A stretch of 64,000 nt of DNA from Argopecten irradians (lineage: Eukaryota; Mollusca; Bivalvia; Pectinida; Pectinidae), in contig NC_091134.1 in the NCBI RefSeq assembly GCF_041381155.1, forward strand, positions 13,146,008-13,210,007, given 5' to 3'. The position numbers and the translations under genes were made by a program. Numbering within the stretch: position 1 is the first letter of the stretch; every line of letters begins with the position of its first letter. Positions 53,701-64,000 of this stretch are shown here, one piece after another. The notes under the pieces were generated by a model. That model was not told where the DNA came from. It did no database searches and saw only the letters and a list, made by a program, of their open reading frames with translations.

Positions 53701-56700
53701 ATGCAAGTTCCTGGCTACATAGACTTCGTGGATTCGAAATGGATACCCGGGACGAACAAATGGGGCCCGTATGTTCAAGATGATGTTTTATTTGCAACTC
53801 AAGAGGTAAATTTGATATTATATCATTACTTTATGAAGGTTTGTTTACTTGTTTGCATGCGTTTCGGCTAATTTCCGACATTTGTCCACTAACACTTCAC
53901 CTGTTTTGTAAGGCCGAAGCTTACGTAGGGCGGTTGTCATATATTGGAGACAAAAAGTGTTACAAGATCGTAACAAGATCTGAGGCTTTTGGTAAAAAAT
54001 CAGACTCGTTGGTTATTGCATCAACGCAGTCATTTTTATGAAATCATTACCCGACCAACAAAACCTATCAACGGCGAATTTCACAAATTTTCCATTTGCA
54101 CGTGCGATATGAGAATAATTTTAACATAAGATGTGTTCAGAATAACGAAAAAAGATAATTGGAAATGAAAGCTATTTACCTTTTCGTTATTGCATATTTG
54201 TTCAAACATATCATTACAAGTCCTCCTGGACCATTTCTTGGTTTCGATATCGAATACATTGTGAGACGGTTAACAAGAACCGCTGGTTGGGTGTGTTTTC
54301 CGGTTAGTATGGTTTTCTTCGCCTCCCTAGCATGACACGTCCTTAAATGACCCTGTCTGTTTTTGTGCATCATGTTTAATCTACAAAAATAATTAAGTAA
54401 AATGAAAAACCTGCAAACATTACACATAAAGTATACCAAATTTTGTCATACTGGTTTACTTACTAAGGTGCATTACTTCGGCCAGCCAATGGGAGCTGTA
54501 GTGGCAGAGTCAGAAGATGCAGCAAAAAAGGCCGCAAAAATGGTGGATGTGAAATATGAAGATCTCCCTTCCATTTTGACAATTCAGGTATTTAATAAGT
54601 TTTATGAAAAGTAATTCTAAATACTAAATATGTATATGATTTTTAATACATTATTGGTAATATTCTTTCGTATGATTTTCGTCGGAAGTATATGACGTTT
54701 ACGTAAGGAACAAGATCTATATGAGTGTAAGTAAAGGCAATCCCAAATATAACATTTTAATTGACTTCTGTTAGCCTTTAGTTTTGGCAAGCAAAATAAT
54801 GGACTTGGTTTGTACATAAAAAAGATGAGCTCTTGGAGTAGAAGTACACTTATTATATAGTGTTATTGAAAAACCGTTGGTCAAATAAAATCTTTCAAAA
54901 TGGCAAAATATTTCTTACCACCGACAGAATCGCGTGCCATGAGTATTTATAACAAATTGTGCTTCATTTGAAAAGCGAATATGTGATCTTACTCGAAAGA
55001 AAACAACAATAGATTCAACACACTGCATGTCCAATCGAGATAATGTTCTATTGTAGTAACGAAATTATATTAAGCATATGTGTATTGTATTATGGATTTA
55101 CGATGTCAATGTATAGTACCATTTCGTTTGCTATATAGCATTTCTTCATAAAATCGCGAAAAACAATTCACGTATATAACGGTATGTCTTTTGTATGATA
55201 TTTCATACTTTTATCTTGAAAAGGACGCTATTGAGAAGGAATCGTTTCTGCCATTCAACACAAAACCAATACAGGACGGAAATCCCATGCAGACATTTGG
55301 TATATGTGACTTTGTGCGTGACGGCGTGATCCAGTCAGGTTATCAGGAACATATGTATATGGAACCTATAGCAGCAGTCGTATACCCACGTGACGGTGAT
55401 CAACTTGAAGTGTTTGTTACAACACAGTCTCAGAAGTTTTGTCAGGTATGGCGTATATTGTGTATCAGAATTCAATATTGTTTTTGTAACTATCAAGTTT
55501 TTTTAAAACTTGGTTTTGGAACTAAATTGTCATGTATTAGAACGTGTGCAATCATTTATGAATTAAGTTATGAAGAAGATTTTGAACATTATATAACATT
55601 AAAATATATAGTATATCTTGTTATTATGTACTTTGATAAATTCAATTAATATTTTTTACCTATTGTATGTATACCATCACCTGTAAATATTTCATGTTGA
55701 TTGGAGAAGGCTTCTTAATTTGAAATAATATTTTTATTGATTTTATTTGGCTATATCCTAAAAACCAAAGTTTCTTTCAATTGTTCATATTTCATTAATT
55801 CCAATTTCTGTCAGATAAACTATAATATGCAACAGTAAATTACCACTCAACGTGTCATTTAAGATATGTTTATGTATATACAAAGATAAAATAGAAACAT
55901 TTGCATAGTATATATAATCTTTTGTTTGATAGAAAACACTTTCAGAGCTTTTGGGAATTCCTGAGAATCGCATAACAGTAAGAACGAGACGACTGGGTGA
56001 GTACATTTAGAGCTAACTATAGATAAATTGGTATACCTAGTGACTGGTTCTGAAGTATATCATATAAAAGTACATACTGTTTACAGTTTTCTTAATTTGT
56101 AGTTATTTAATATGTAGAATTCGTATCATAACAATACCTTATAAAACTCCCAAATGTAGGACTCCCTAATATTCCCACAATGAACCCTGCCTATGAAAAA
56201 ATAACAATTTTCTTTACGGAAATGATAGTTGCACATCGTTTCACGATAACAAAACATCGCTAGATCAAGCGGCGCTTTTGTTGAATATAATTTACATATT
56301 TAACCGATTTACTTTAGAATACTCTTTTCTTAAATCAACAAAACATTAATTGAAAAATGAGGTTAAATTTGTACTTATCTATATACTTACATATATGCTT
56401 TACTTACACATGACCTTTCTGTTCATATATCCATCCACAACCTTGTCAATAGTGTTTCCGTACGTTTTTTTTATAAAAATGGCTGCCATCGTGAGAACAC
56501 AAACAATTCCGACATTTTAATGGAAATCGATGGTTCACACAAGATTTGTGTCACGTGATTATTGATGACATTAATTTTGAAACATTTCTGAAAACGAGGT
56601 TGTCAAAATACCAACGGATATATGTATAACGTCGTCGTTCAATCTATGTATGTTGCTTATTATTTAACGGTGATTGTATAGGGAAATGTATTGTCAAAAC

Positions 56701-59700
56701 GCCAATGTTAAAGTAGATAGGAACTAAGGCACCAGTTTCGATATTATATCTGTAATATTAACACCAGAAGCTACGGATTAATTCAGGTGGTGGTTTCGGT
56801 GGCAAAGAATACAGAGTGATGTTTGCCTTAGGTCCTGCGGCAATTGCGGCAAACAGGTAAGTTCACTGATCATTCTTGAAAATAGGTTTAATTATTCTAT
56901 TAATTATTTTATTTTTACAAATATAAATAATTATTCTTTCTTTGTTTTCATACTTAATCTGGCTTTCTGATTGCCCGATGCATTTTTAATGAACCCTTCC
57001 AATCAAAAAGTAAGCATTGAAAATAAATTTCGTTTGTAACTTTTGAGAGAATCGCGAATTTATACAGTTTGCAAACAAAATTTCTTTCATATCCCGATGA
57101 AGTTTAAAAAAAACCCAACGGCATAAATACTTATATAAAGAATTAAATGCGTTGAAAAAGAGACAATGAAGACTTCTTTTATAGAAAAAAGTCCCATCAT
57201 ACATCAGCCATGTCTTGATTACGTAGCCTTAATTGTTACATCAGTCTGCATTAGAAACAGAAACGTCAAACTATATCATGCTTACTATAATCGTTATTGT
57301 ATCAGGGCGGGATTTAATTACACTACTGATGTTACACTGGAAATTTAGCTTGATACCTATTTTAAGTTTCACCATTCGCCTTAGACCTCTGACATACCAT
57401 GAATCCAGAAAAAAACCAGTTGTTTTGAATAACACACACTTTGCAGCTGACCTAAGGGGTCTCCATTATTTTGCTCATCACTGAGTAGCTGGGATATGGA
57501 ATATATTGATACCGTTCTTTTATTTTGTTATTCAATCTTTGATATTTTAATACAACATTGTTATTGACATGTGATATATAGTATTAAAAATCAAAAGAAA
57601 AGTAATCACCGTGATGAGAAAATGAGAATAAAACACAGTATCAGCTATGCAAATTATATCAATATGTAATATGCGTTTGTATGTATGTATGTATGTATGT
57701 ATGTATGTATGTATGTATGTATGTATGTATGTATGTGTGTGTGTGTGTGTGTGTGTGTTTGTTTGTGTGCGGCATGTATGTATGTATGTGAGGGTGTATG
57801 TACGTATGTATATATGAATGTATGTATGTATGAATTATGTATGTCTGTATGTATGTATATAAAGTGTTTATTGCATGTTTGCTTGCATGTAAACGTATAA
57901 TTGATAAGTGTGTACTGTATGCATTTGTTAAAAGTGTATATTGTATATTGTGCAGGTGTATGTGTTGAAGTAGAATAGAAAAAGTTTAAAAAAGAAAATT
58001 TGCTATTAGATGGTGGTTAAGTGATTCTCTACTGCTTTGAAGAGAAAAGAAAAAAAAAGGAAAAAAAAGGAAAAAAAATCTTTGATATTTTCAAACGGTT
58101 TTTCCGAGTACTCTTTAAATCTTTATTATTCATCTCATCACAGATTTAGAAGGCCAGTACGGTGTGTATTCGATAGGTCTATAGATATGATGATCAGTGG
58201 AAAACGTCATCCTGTTCTTACCGAATACAAGGTAAACACCATCTTATCGGGGCATGTTAATATTATATAGCACTGTATCAGCCAATCAAATGACATATAA
58301 CCAGATGACGTCATTTTATATTTCAATTTATCTTTGTTATTATTGGAAATTGTATTGATGAATATAAAGCTCAGTATGTTATTTGAGTATCCTGCTAGCT
58401 ACCGTTTCCAATTTGAATTACCACAACATTTAGTATTTATTTTACCATTTAAATGAGCTCTTTGAAACAATCATAAATCGCATAACTTTATTAGCGATTC
58501 CTCGGATGAGAATATATTAATTCATTTAATCTGTCAATATAAATCCGTTATCAGGTTGGATTTAGTAAGAGCGGTCGCTTAGAAGCGGTTACACTACAGA
58601 TGTTCATCGATGCTTGATATTCTGTAGATACATCAATTTCGGTAACGTATAAACAATATAGATTCATTTTTTTTGTTTTGTTTTAATTGTTTAACCATTT
58701 TCCTTCTTTTTTTCATCTAAAATTAACATTATATGCATATGTAAACCTCTGTTATAATGAACCTTTTGGGACCAACGACATTATTTCGTTATAGGAAAAG
58801 TGCGTTATACACATATAATAGACCTTTAAAAACATTGACGTGAATGATAGCTATTACGTTAAAACCACGAATTCGTTGTAAGCGTACATTTATGTCCATG
58901 ATGGTAAGTAGATAGATTTGAATCTCGGTCTCAACCCGAGTCATTTCATCTTTATGTCCAGTTAAGTCTAATTAGCACACATTTCATTTTCCATTGAGCG
59001 TCCCTTATTGTTTATCACTCAAGATACATTGCTGTCTTCAATGTGTTGCAAGACCACCACGACTTATTTGTTCTTTATACAAAAAACATCTCCGATATTT
59101 TTACCTTTTTGTGTCTATACAGCTGACTACTAAGGCATTTAGTAATGTTGGTCACCTGACTTCTATTTACTTTGAAGGTCTTGAACAAAGCCATGCTACA
59201 TGTAGACGGTAGTTATAAACTCCCTAATCTTAGAGTGGAAGGGCATGTCTGCAGAACCAATACGCCTTCAAATACATCATTTCGAGGATATGGGGCGCCA
59301 GAGGCGGCTTTCGTTATAGAGTCAATTCTTGCAGATGTAGCGGAAACACTAACCATGTCATTGGAGCAGGTATTTCTTTAACTCAAAACTCATGTTTGAA
59401 AATATATGTTGTTGTTTGTAATGAACTTTTGTTTTATGTGCTATGGATATTCTTTGAATAGAAATTAAGTTGAATGAAACTGAACAGAAAACATGCTCAG
59501 CAGATTTAATATTCTGTCCGACTGAGAACCAGGGCAAGGGGGTGGAAAAGTTTATAATTGATTGATTTCAGGTCCAATCTGTGAACTTGTACACAGAAGG
59601 CGCCTCGACCCACTTCAACCAACTGCTGGCGAAGTGTAATTTGGAACGATGTATGGATGAGTGTCAGATACAGAGTAAGCTTGCACAGCAAAGGGAAGAA

Positions 59701-62700
59701 ACCTGTCTCTTCAACAAGTAAGCATTTGGTGATAATTTCACCATGCAAGTAATTACATAATATCAATTTGCTGGGGGAAAAAACTGTTTAATAACAAAAA
59801 AAAACCATGAATTTTTTTCTCGTGATCGGTTACAATTTATGAAAATTAATTTCAACTAAATTTATCCATGTACAATAAAGATGTGTAACTGTAAATCACG
59901 AATTTAAATCTAAAGCATTATGAAAAGGTATTTTTGTATTAAAACTCGAAATTTAGTCGCGACACGAATGATTTTACAGTATAATTACGCTATACATGAA
60001 ACGTATTGCAGGTCTCATAAGTACAAGAAGAGGGGGATAACTATGATGCCATGTAAATCTGGTGTTACCGCTTCAGTACAATCATCGAATCAGGTAAAAT
60101 ACCTAGTGTTTGTCATACACGACTGAAACAAATAGCTCCTTCAATAAAGCATTAAAGATATGCTAATATAAGAAATTATCGATAATAATATCAAGCAAAT
60201 GGAGACAAGTATGGCAGGTCAAACTTTGCAAAATTGAAAAATATATAAATTCGATAAAAAACTATATGTTCAATATTCTTCAATATTTATGTGATATAAA
60301 TATTCATGTTCAATATTTTGAAATATATATATGTGATAAAAATATATATGAAATTGTTCAATATTTTCTATATATAAATGTTCTAAATATACATATATGT
60401 TCAATATATACTCAAATATATGTGCGATGTTTTCAATAAATATATGCAATATCTTAAATATGTATGTGATAATTTATAAATACATATGTGATAAATTAGA
60501 GATATAGCGATATGATGTTTTTTTGTGACCTTTGACTTATAATAAAAACTTAAAAAATGTCATTAAAAATAAAAATAACAAATAAAAAATATAAAACATG
60601 TTATTTATCAAAATCAGGATACAACATAAAACATCTGATATATTTCATTTCTTCTTCAGTGTATAATATATCTGATAAGACTTATTGTTTATTTCATTTT
60701 AGGGAAGCGCTCTTGTGAATATCTACTTAGATGGATCGGTTATGATATCGCATGGAGGTATAGAGATGGGACAAGGTCTCCATACAAAAATTATTCAAGT
60801 ACGTCACAGTTTCGTATTTCAATGTTACAGAGTTGTCCCCCTTGCGGGTAGGTTATCAAAGTCCACGTCGTTTTCTTTGAAACGTATGAATCGATCAATA
60901 CCTTCTAGCAAGGACAGAATATTCTGTAATGTGCAAAAACAGAATAGGCAATAATACCTGATACTTCCATAGATTTATCGTTTGTGAAGATCTTTGATTG
61001 CACTTAACAGTGGTTTGGCTTTGTATTTCTGATTCATAAAGATAATACTATACCTCTTTGTTTGGAATCCAGGGAAGTATTTACATTTTAAGCATTTAAG
61101 TTTCTAAAATTTCATTTCAGAACGTTTCAGAACGTCAAAGGTACTTTTCATTATTAGGGAAAATATAAATACCCCATTTAATATCACTTCGGAGCCCTAA
61201 AACCGTTAAAAAACATAAGTCATACAGAAGTAGTTTTAACACTGCGAAAAGACAATGTTCTAATGGTATCTACTATGAAAGTAAAAATCCTAGATATGAT
61301 ATTATATGATATAAGATATGAATATAATAGCATGGAAAATAGGGTAATATAATAGCCACACATGTGCTTTAAACATGCATTTTCAAGAACTTCGTCATCA
61401 ATGAGAAATACATGAATATTTAGTATATTAATAATAAAACAGCGACAATGAGAATAATAAAAAGACAATGAATTATGTTATTTTATAGATATTATTAATA
61501 GTTCTGAATAATGAATTTTGAGTGCTCTATCTTCACTGAAGTATTGCTACGTTATTTTTTAGGCAGGAAGTGAAATTGAAAGTTTTGTCTCGATTGAATA
61601 TATGTTTAATTATGTTGATATAGACACATTGTAGTAAAAATGAATGATTCATATTACCATGTTGTAGATTGCTTCAAGAGAACTAGGTGTTCCGATTCAT
61701 ATGGTTCACATTTCTGAGACTGCGACAAACATAATTCCCAATTCTGTATCGACATCAGCAAGCTTCAGTGCCGACATTTACGGATTAGCAATTCAAGTAG
61801 GTCATTTATGTATCCAAACGTAAGACAGCAAACATTTCCACTGACATAAAAGAAACATGGTTGGCAGTTGTTCAGAAAAGGGTCAAATGTCATAATATTA
61901 ATGTCTAGATTGTGAGATGAACAAATTGCATTCTGTGATATTATAAGTACGATATTGACATGAGTTGAAACACTTTTTACTTTAAATATTGAGTCCTAAC
62001 AGAAAAGGATATAGAGAGTTCATAAACGTTTGTCAACAAGTAAAAGCATAGGTCTAAGACTCCTGGAGGCGAGTCCCGTAAACTATTGGGGTTATTCATA
62101 TACATGTACGTGTTTACATACGGGATTTCATTGAAATATAAGTCGAGATCGATGCTTAATATCGATTCCGCACTGTTGAGTACACAACACTAAGCTATAG
62201 CATTGTAACAGCCAAATTCACTTAATGTGCCTACCATATTTCAGTTCGATGTAATTTTTTTTTAAATTTTGTTTATTGATTTTTTTTTTCAATTTAAACA
62301 TTTTTTTCTGAATTAACGTTTGAAAATCAATTGGGATTTGCATATTACAGAGTTACCTGCACTTGCGGGTAGGTATTGATTGTGAGGTCATAATTTTGCT
62401 GGTGTAACGTCATACTTTTCGGAGAAAATGACCTGAATTGCACTCACAAAATTATGACGTAACGATCGATACCTACCCACAAGGGAGTTAACTCTGTAAT
62501 ATGCAAAGACGGAATATTATCGTAGAAAAAATGTAAAGCTTAAAGTAGTAAATTGTGAACCAGACTCTTTCATTAGTGTGTACGATAAAGATCTAATATT
62601 TATATCCTAAAATACATTTCTACAGGACGCTTGCAGAACGATATTAGAAAGACTAACGCCAATTCAACAGAAGAACCCTACGTCGTCCTGGAATGAATTG

Positions 62701-63016
62701 GTATTGATTTTACAAGAGATGCAAATGCTTATCATTAACTGGTTTTATTTTGTTTGCTTAGTGATAAAATTAATAATGCTGAATAATTCATAAATAAGAT
62801 AATTTAAAGTTATAATAATCTATGGTACATGGTAATATATATACATGTATATATGAAAAGTATTTAGGAATAGATAAATACTGCTTGTTATTCACAATTT
62901 AAAAAAGGGTTTACGAACAATAGAATAACTCATATTATTTTTTTTTCATATTTTATCATCAAGCTTGAGAAGGCGTTTGCTGAAAGAATCAGTCTGTCTG
63001 CCACGGGTTATGCCAG
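41800..63016 (+). CDS. Aldehyde oxidase / xanthine dehydrogenase family molybdo-flavoenzyme, 30 exons, 3' end beyond window
   Basis: Exons: 41800-41847, 42561-42618, 43157-43253, 43788-43896, 44896-45022, 45404-45465, 47372-47413, 47912-47980, 48401-48536, 49092-49262, 49507-49583, 50095-50188, 50546-50652, 51013-51191, 51636-51780, 52703-52880, 53627-53805, 54468-54587, 55224-55445, 55933-55996, 56787-56856, 58144-58231, 58555-58641, 59178-59369, 59572-59717, 60012-60093, 60703-60798, 61668-61796, 62626-62700, 62964-63016 (3,302 bases). Domains: two [2Fe-2S] clusters (Cys45/50/53/75 and 115/118/150/152), FAD domain (about 205-458, with [15 protein letters not shown]), molybdopterin domain (from about 545: Gln734, GGGFGGKE 762-769, SFRGYGAPE 877-885, EMGQGLHTK 1004-1012). 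Numbering tracks bovine XDH exactly (offset +2 in the Fe-S part, -33 in the Mo part), which supports the exon model. GGHI is aldehyde-oxidase-like; the EDD segment of the XDH NAD loop is absent. Predicted cytosolic hydroxylation of aldehydes or N-heterocycles; substrate unknown. Codon 835 is TGA. Confidence 0.9.
41950..42280. repeat. 300-bp repeat family, copy 2 (oxidase intron 1)
   Basis: Reverse-oriented counterpart of 38,110-38,410, lying in the first intron of the oxidase gene. An open frame here is repeat sequence and not an exon. Confidence 0.6.
42619..43156 (+). other. U12-type intron 2 of the oxidase gene
   Basis: Donor GTATCCTTTTG matches the U12 consensus (RTATCCTTT). The branch-like CCTTAAAT (near 43139-43146) is 10-15 bases before the AG acceptor at 43155-43156, the spacing typical of minor-spliceosome introns. 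No polypyrimidine tract precedes the acceptor. It splits the codon for Leu36. Confidence 0.75.
43254..43787 (+). other. U12-type intron 3 of the oxidase gene, apparent non-AG acceptor
   Basis: Donor GTATCCTTTTTT is again a U12 match, and TCTTTGAC (43771-43778) fits the U12 branch site with one mismatch. The frame and the family's residue spacing place the exon start at 43788, 11 bases past the branch A, but the intron then ends in TG. The nearest upstream AG (43748-43749) would put TGA in frame. Exon 3 thus lies between two U12-type introns. Confidence 0.6.
45636..46806. mobile_element. pogo/Tigger-like DNA element, nonautonomous
   Basis: Ends CAGTAAAACCCCTATAACTC and the reverse complement of CAGTAAAACCCCTCTAACTC, flanked by TA (45634-45635, 46807-46808). 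CAGT ends with TA target sites are typical of the Tc1/mariner-pogo group. Subterminal repeats of TATTCGA/GTTCGA type occur near both ends. The 1,171-base body lacks a transposase frame. It is wholly within intron 6 of the oxidase gene. Confidence 0.8.
49608..49930. mobile_element. MITE with about 42-bp TIRs (decayed copy 3)
   Basis: Within oxidase intron 11. Remnants of the ends (ATATTATAGTCGTAATATCTATCCCT; CGGGTGGAATTAACTTAACGACAGTG, each broken by mismatches) and an interior GCCTGTCATTGGTCGGC relate it to 24046-24344 and 25751-26329. Older or less constrained than those. Confidence 0.55.
53531..53579 (+). repeat. 24-bp tandem duplication before oxidase exon 17
   Basis: AACAATTTAAAATCTGCTCA followed by GCGA occurs twice in a row, ending about 50 bases before the acceptor of exon 17 (53627). 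A simple local duplication. Confidence 0.8.
54190..54350 (-). repeat. Dispersed repeat fragment, SINE-like (intron 17 of the oxidase gene)
   Basis: The minus strand reads AAGGACGTGTCATGCTAGGG then AGGCGAAGAAAACC and GAAAACACACC, similar in arrangement to the fragment at 33,345-33,500. Both copies are worn. Confidence 0.4.
56857..58143 (+). other. Oxidase intron 21
   Basis: 1.3 kb with no exon. It holds a dispersed repeat fragment (about 57,000-57,110, inverted match to 28,750-28,830), the TATG/GT microsatellite and a purine run (58,040-58,080) before the acceptor ATCACAG. Confidence 0.6.
57678..57760 (+). repeat. TATG/GT microsatellite in oxidase intron 21
   Basis: A run of about 14 TATG units passes into a GT run; shorter TATG and TGTATG tracts continue to about 57,860. 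It generates a spurious Met/Tyr/Val/Cys-rich open frame. Confidence 0.9.
58555..58641 (+). other. Oxidase exon 23 with in-frame TGA
   Basis: An 87-base exon (29 codons, phase 0 at both ends) in the molybdopterin domain, with good acceptor (TTATCAG) and donor (GTAACG). It reads [20 protein letters not shown], stop, YSVDTSIS. The stop (58615-58617) sits where bovine XDH has Gly868 and one base change from GGA would give it. All other exons in the window are open. Confidence 0.8.
60240..60500. repeat. AT-rich degenerate tandem repeat in oxidase intron 26
   Basis: Loose repetition of TTCAATATTTTC, ATATATATGTGATA and similar words with no fixed period, almost pure A+T. Probably slippage-derived. 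Confidence 0.55.
60832..60950. mobile_element. Hairpin MITE fragment, copy 3 (oxidase intron 27)
   Basis: Retains CTTGCGGGTAGGTTATC, a TCGATCAATACCT segment and CTGTAATGTGCAAA of the 187-bp hairpin family, but is shortened and diverged. It lies immediately downstream of the exon ending at 60798, so it makes a misleading in-frame extension of that exon. Confidence 0.6.
62332..62515. mobile_element. Hairpin MITE, copy 2 (oxidase intron 28)
   Basis: Same family and orientation-neutral structure as 37739-37925, with TTTGCATATTACAGAGTTAC at the left and GTTAACTCTGTAATATGCAA at the right. It lies in the intron before the exon at 62626. Confidence 0.8.
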
Positions 63017-63445
63017 GTTTGTTTAATTTTGCGAATGGTTTATTTCGTGATTTACTTTCTGGGATTGAAAGTTGCGAATTCCGCAAATAACTTAAGGAGC
63101 TTTTAAAACGTCTCTTACGTGATTTGTTGTGGTATTAAAAAGAATTGTATAAACTTCACAAGGTTAAGGTTAATATGCTTTAGAGAAAATGAAACCACGC
63201 TAACTATACATGTACAATACACTTTTGTATATTCATCAATATTTTGATAATAATTGAGTGGGTTATCTGTTTAGTGGCTTTTGCCATAGACATCCTCCTA
63301 GTATAACATACTCGTGCGTTACATGAACTGTAAATAGTTCAGCATGTTACCAACTTGTACAACAGAGATATTCGGATATGTTTCTTCTTTAACGACATCT
63401 GTTATAAAGGCATACAGCCATAAAGTGGATACACGTATATGTACA

Positions 63446-64000
63446 GGGTGTCCAGAAAACATGTCCCGACTTTGACAGGTAATACCTTTTGCAATACTTT
63501 TTTTGAAGATTCAAAATGACTTGGAAAGCAGCAGTATCCGAATTTAAGTTAACTGGCTACAAATGTACAGATTACATCATAATTATGTGTGATGACGTCA
63601 TAATAGAAATGATGAAATCATCGATAATGTCACAATTTAGTGACTTTCCACCACCATGAAGATCCAGGCTGGAGTTCTTGCACTCGACAATGCGGTCGGA
63701 ATATCCCCTACGTTATTTAATGAAACGTTATGAAAATGTCACCCAGGTATGCAGTCCATCTCCAGGAAGCAGATTAACAGAATTATGAGGTGGTGAGGAA
63801 ATTCGGGTACAGAATTCATCATGTAATCAAACAGAAGTGCCGACACCTCGCGCAAGTTCTTTAACTGAGAATTATTGCAAAAACTCGCAAAATTAACGAC
63901 ATATGACTTTCTCTCGATTTTCATTGTAAGTAGTAACAAAAAGATATTTGTCCGGCTTGTTATATATCGTTGTACAGAGCAAATTACTACCTTTCTAATG
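63446..64000. mobile_element. Possible end of a DNA transposon, cut by window edge
   Basis: TACAGGGTGTCCAGAAAACA at about 63444 resembles the TA plus CAGGGTGTCC ends of some mariner-type elements. The other end would lie outside the window and no transposase motif is recognised, so this rests on the end motif only. No further oxidase exon is seen in 63,017-64,000. Confidence 0.3.

Noticed and set aside
57685-57900. Met/Tyr/Val/Cys repetitive open frame
   Set aside because: A direct translation of the TATG/GT microsatellite.
58615-58617. Selenocysteine at the oxidase TGA
   Set aside because: The aligned residue is glycine, not cysteine, and no SECIS can be examined because the 3' UTR is outside the window; kept only as a test in the findings.
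1-64000. tRNA, rRNA, CRISPR or bacterial operon features; LTR or other virus-derived elements
   Set aside because: None was recognised. The genes are spliced eukaryotic genes and all mobile DNA that could be assigned looks like nonautonomous DNA elements or SINE-like fragments.

Overview
This is AT-rich, intron-dense animal DNA. Every protein gene here has many small exons in long introns, with GT-AG splice sites, TATA promoters and AATAAA signals. The interspersed repeats (palindromic MITEs, arrays of 144-150 bp monomers, and an array ending in a GGAC run with a self-complementary end) look like those of bivalve molluscs. That lineage call is inference; no species can be named from the sequence alone.

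The left third (1-21,010) is a large imperfect palindrome holding two head-to-head phospholipid scramblase genes. Gene A runs on the minus strand (coding exons 707-2626, continuing off the left edge; promoter near 8,210). Gene B runs on the plus strand (promoter near 9,700; coding exons 16,167-21,009). Exons, introns, leader exons and TATA boxes pair up in inverted orientation around a centre near 8,970. Mobile elements that landed in only one arm explain the length differences. They include a 3.85 kb long-TIR element (about 2,706-6,557), a monomer array with a TA-flanked transposon (13,830-15,945), an unpaired 2.7 kb block (about 9,890-12,600), a tandem pair of 471 bp elements, and a 356 bp element with TTAA target duplications whose empty site survives in gene A.

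21,010-29,630 is intergenic and carries several MITE copies. A third scramblase, gene C, lies on the minus strand (29,689-33,262; leader exon and TATA box near 36,400), tail-to-tail with gene B. 36,440-41,800 is intergenic, with repeat families and a monomer array.

41,800-64,000 holds 30 exons of a plus-strand aldehyde oxidase / xanthine dehydrogenase family gene, about 1,100 codons. The last ~230 residues lie beyond the window. All eight Fe-S cysteines and the Mo-site Gln and Glu are present, but several residues of the purine pocket differ from xanthine dehydrogenase. Exon 3 is flanked by two introns with U12-type donors, and the second of these has no AG acceptor that fits the frame. Exon 23 has an in-frame TGA where the family has glycine.

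Functionally the window combines a local family of membrane lipid scramblases with a molybdo-flavoenzyme gene. Nothing in the sequence ties the two into one pathway.
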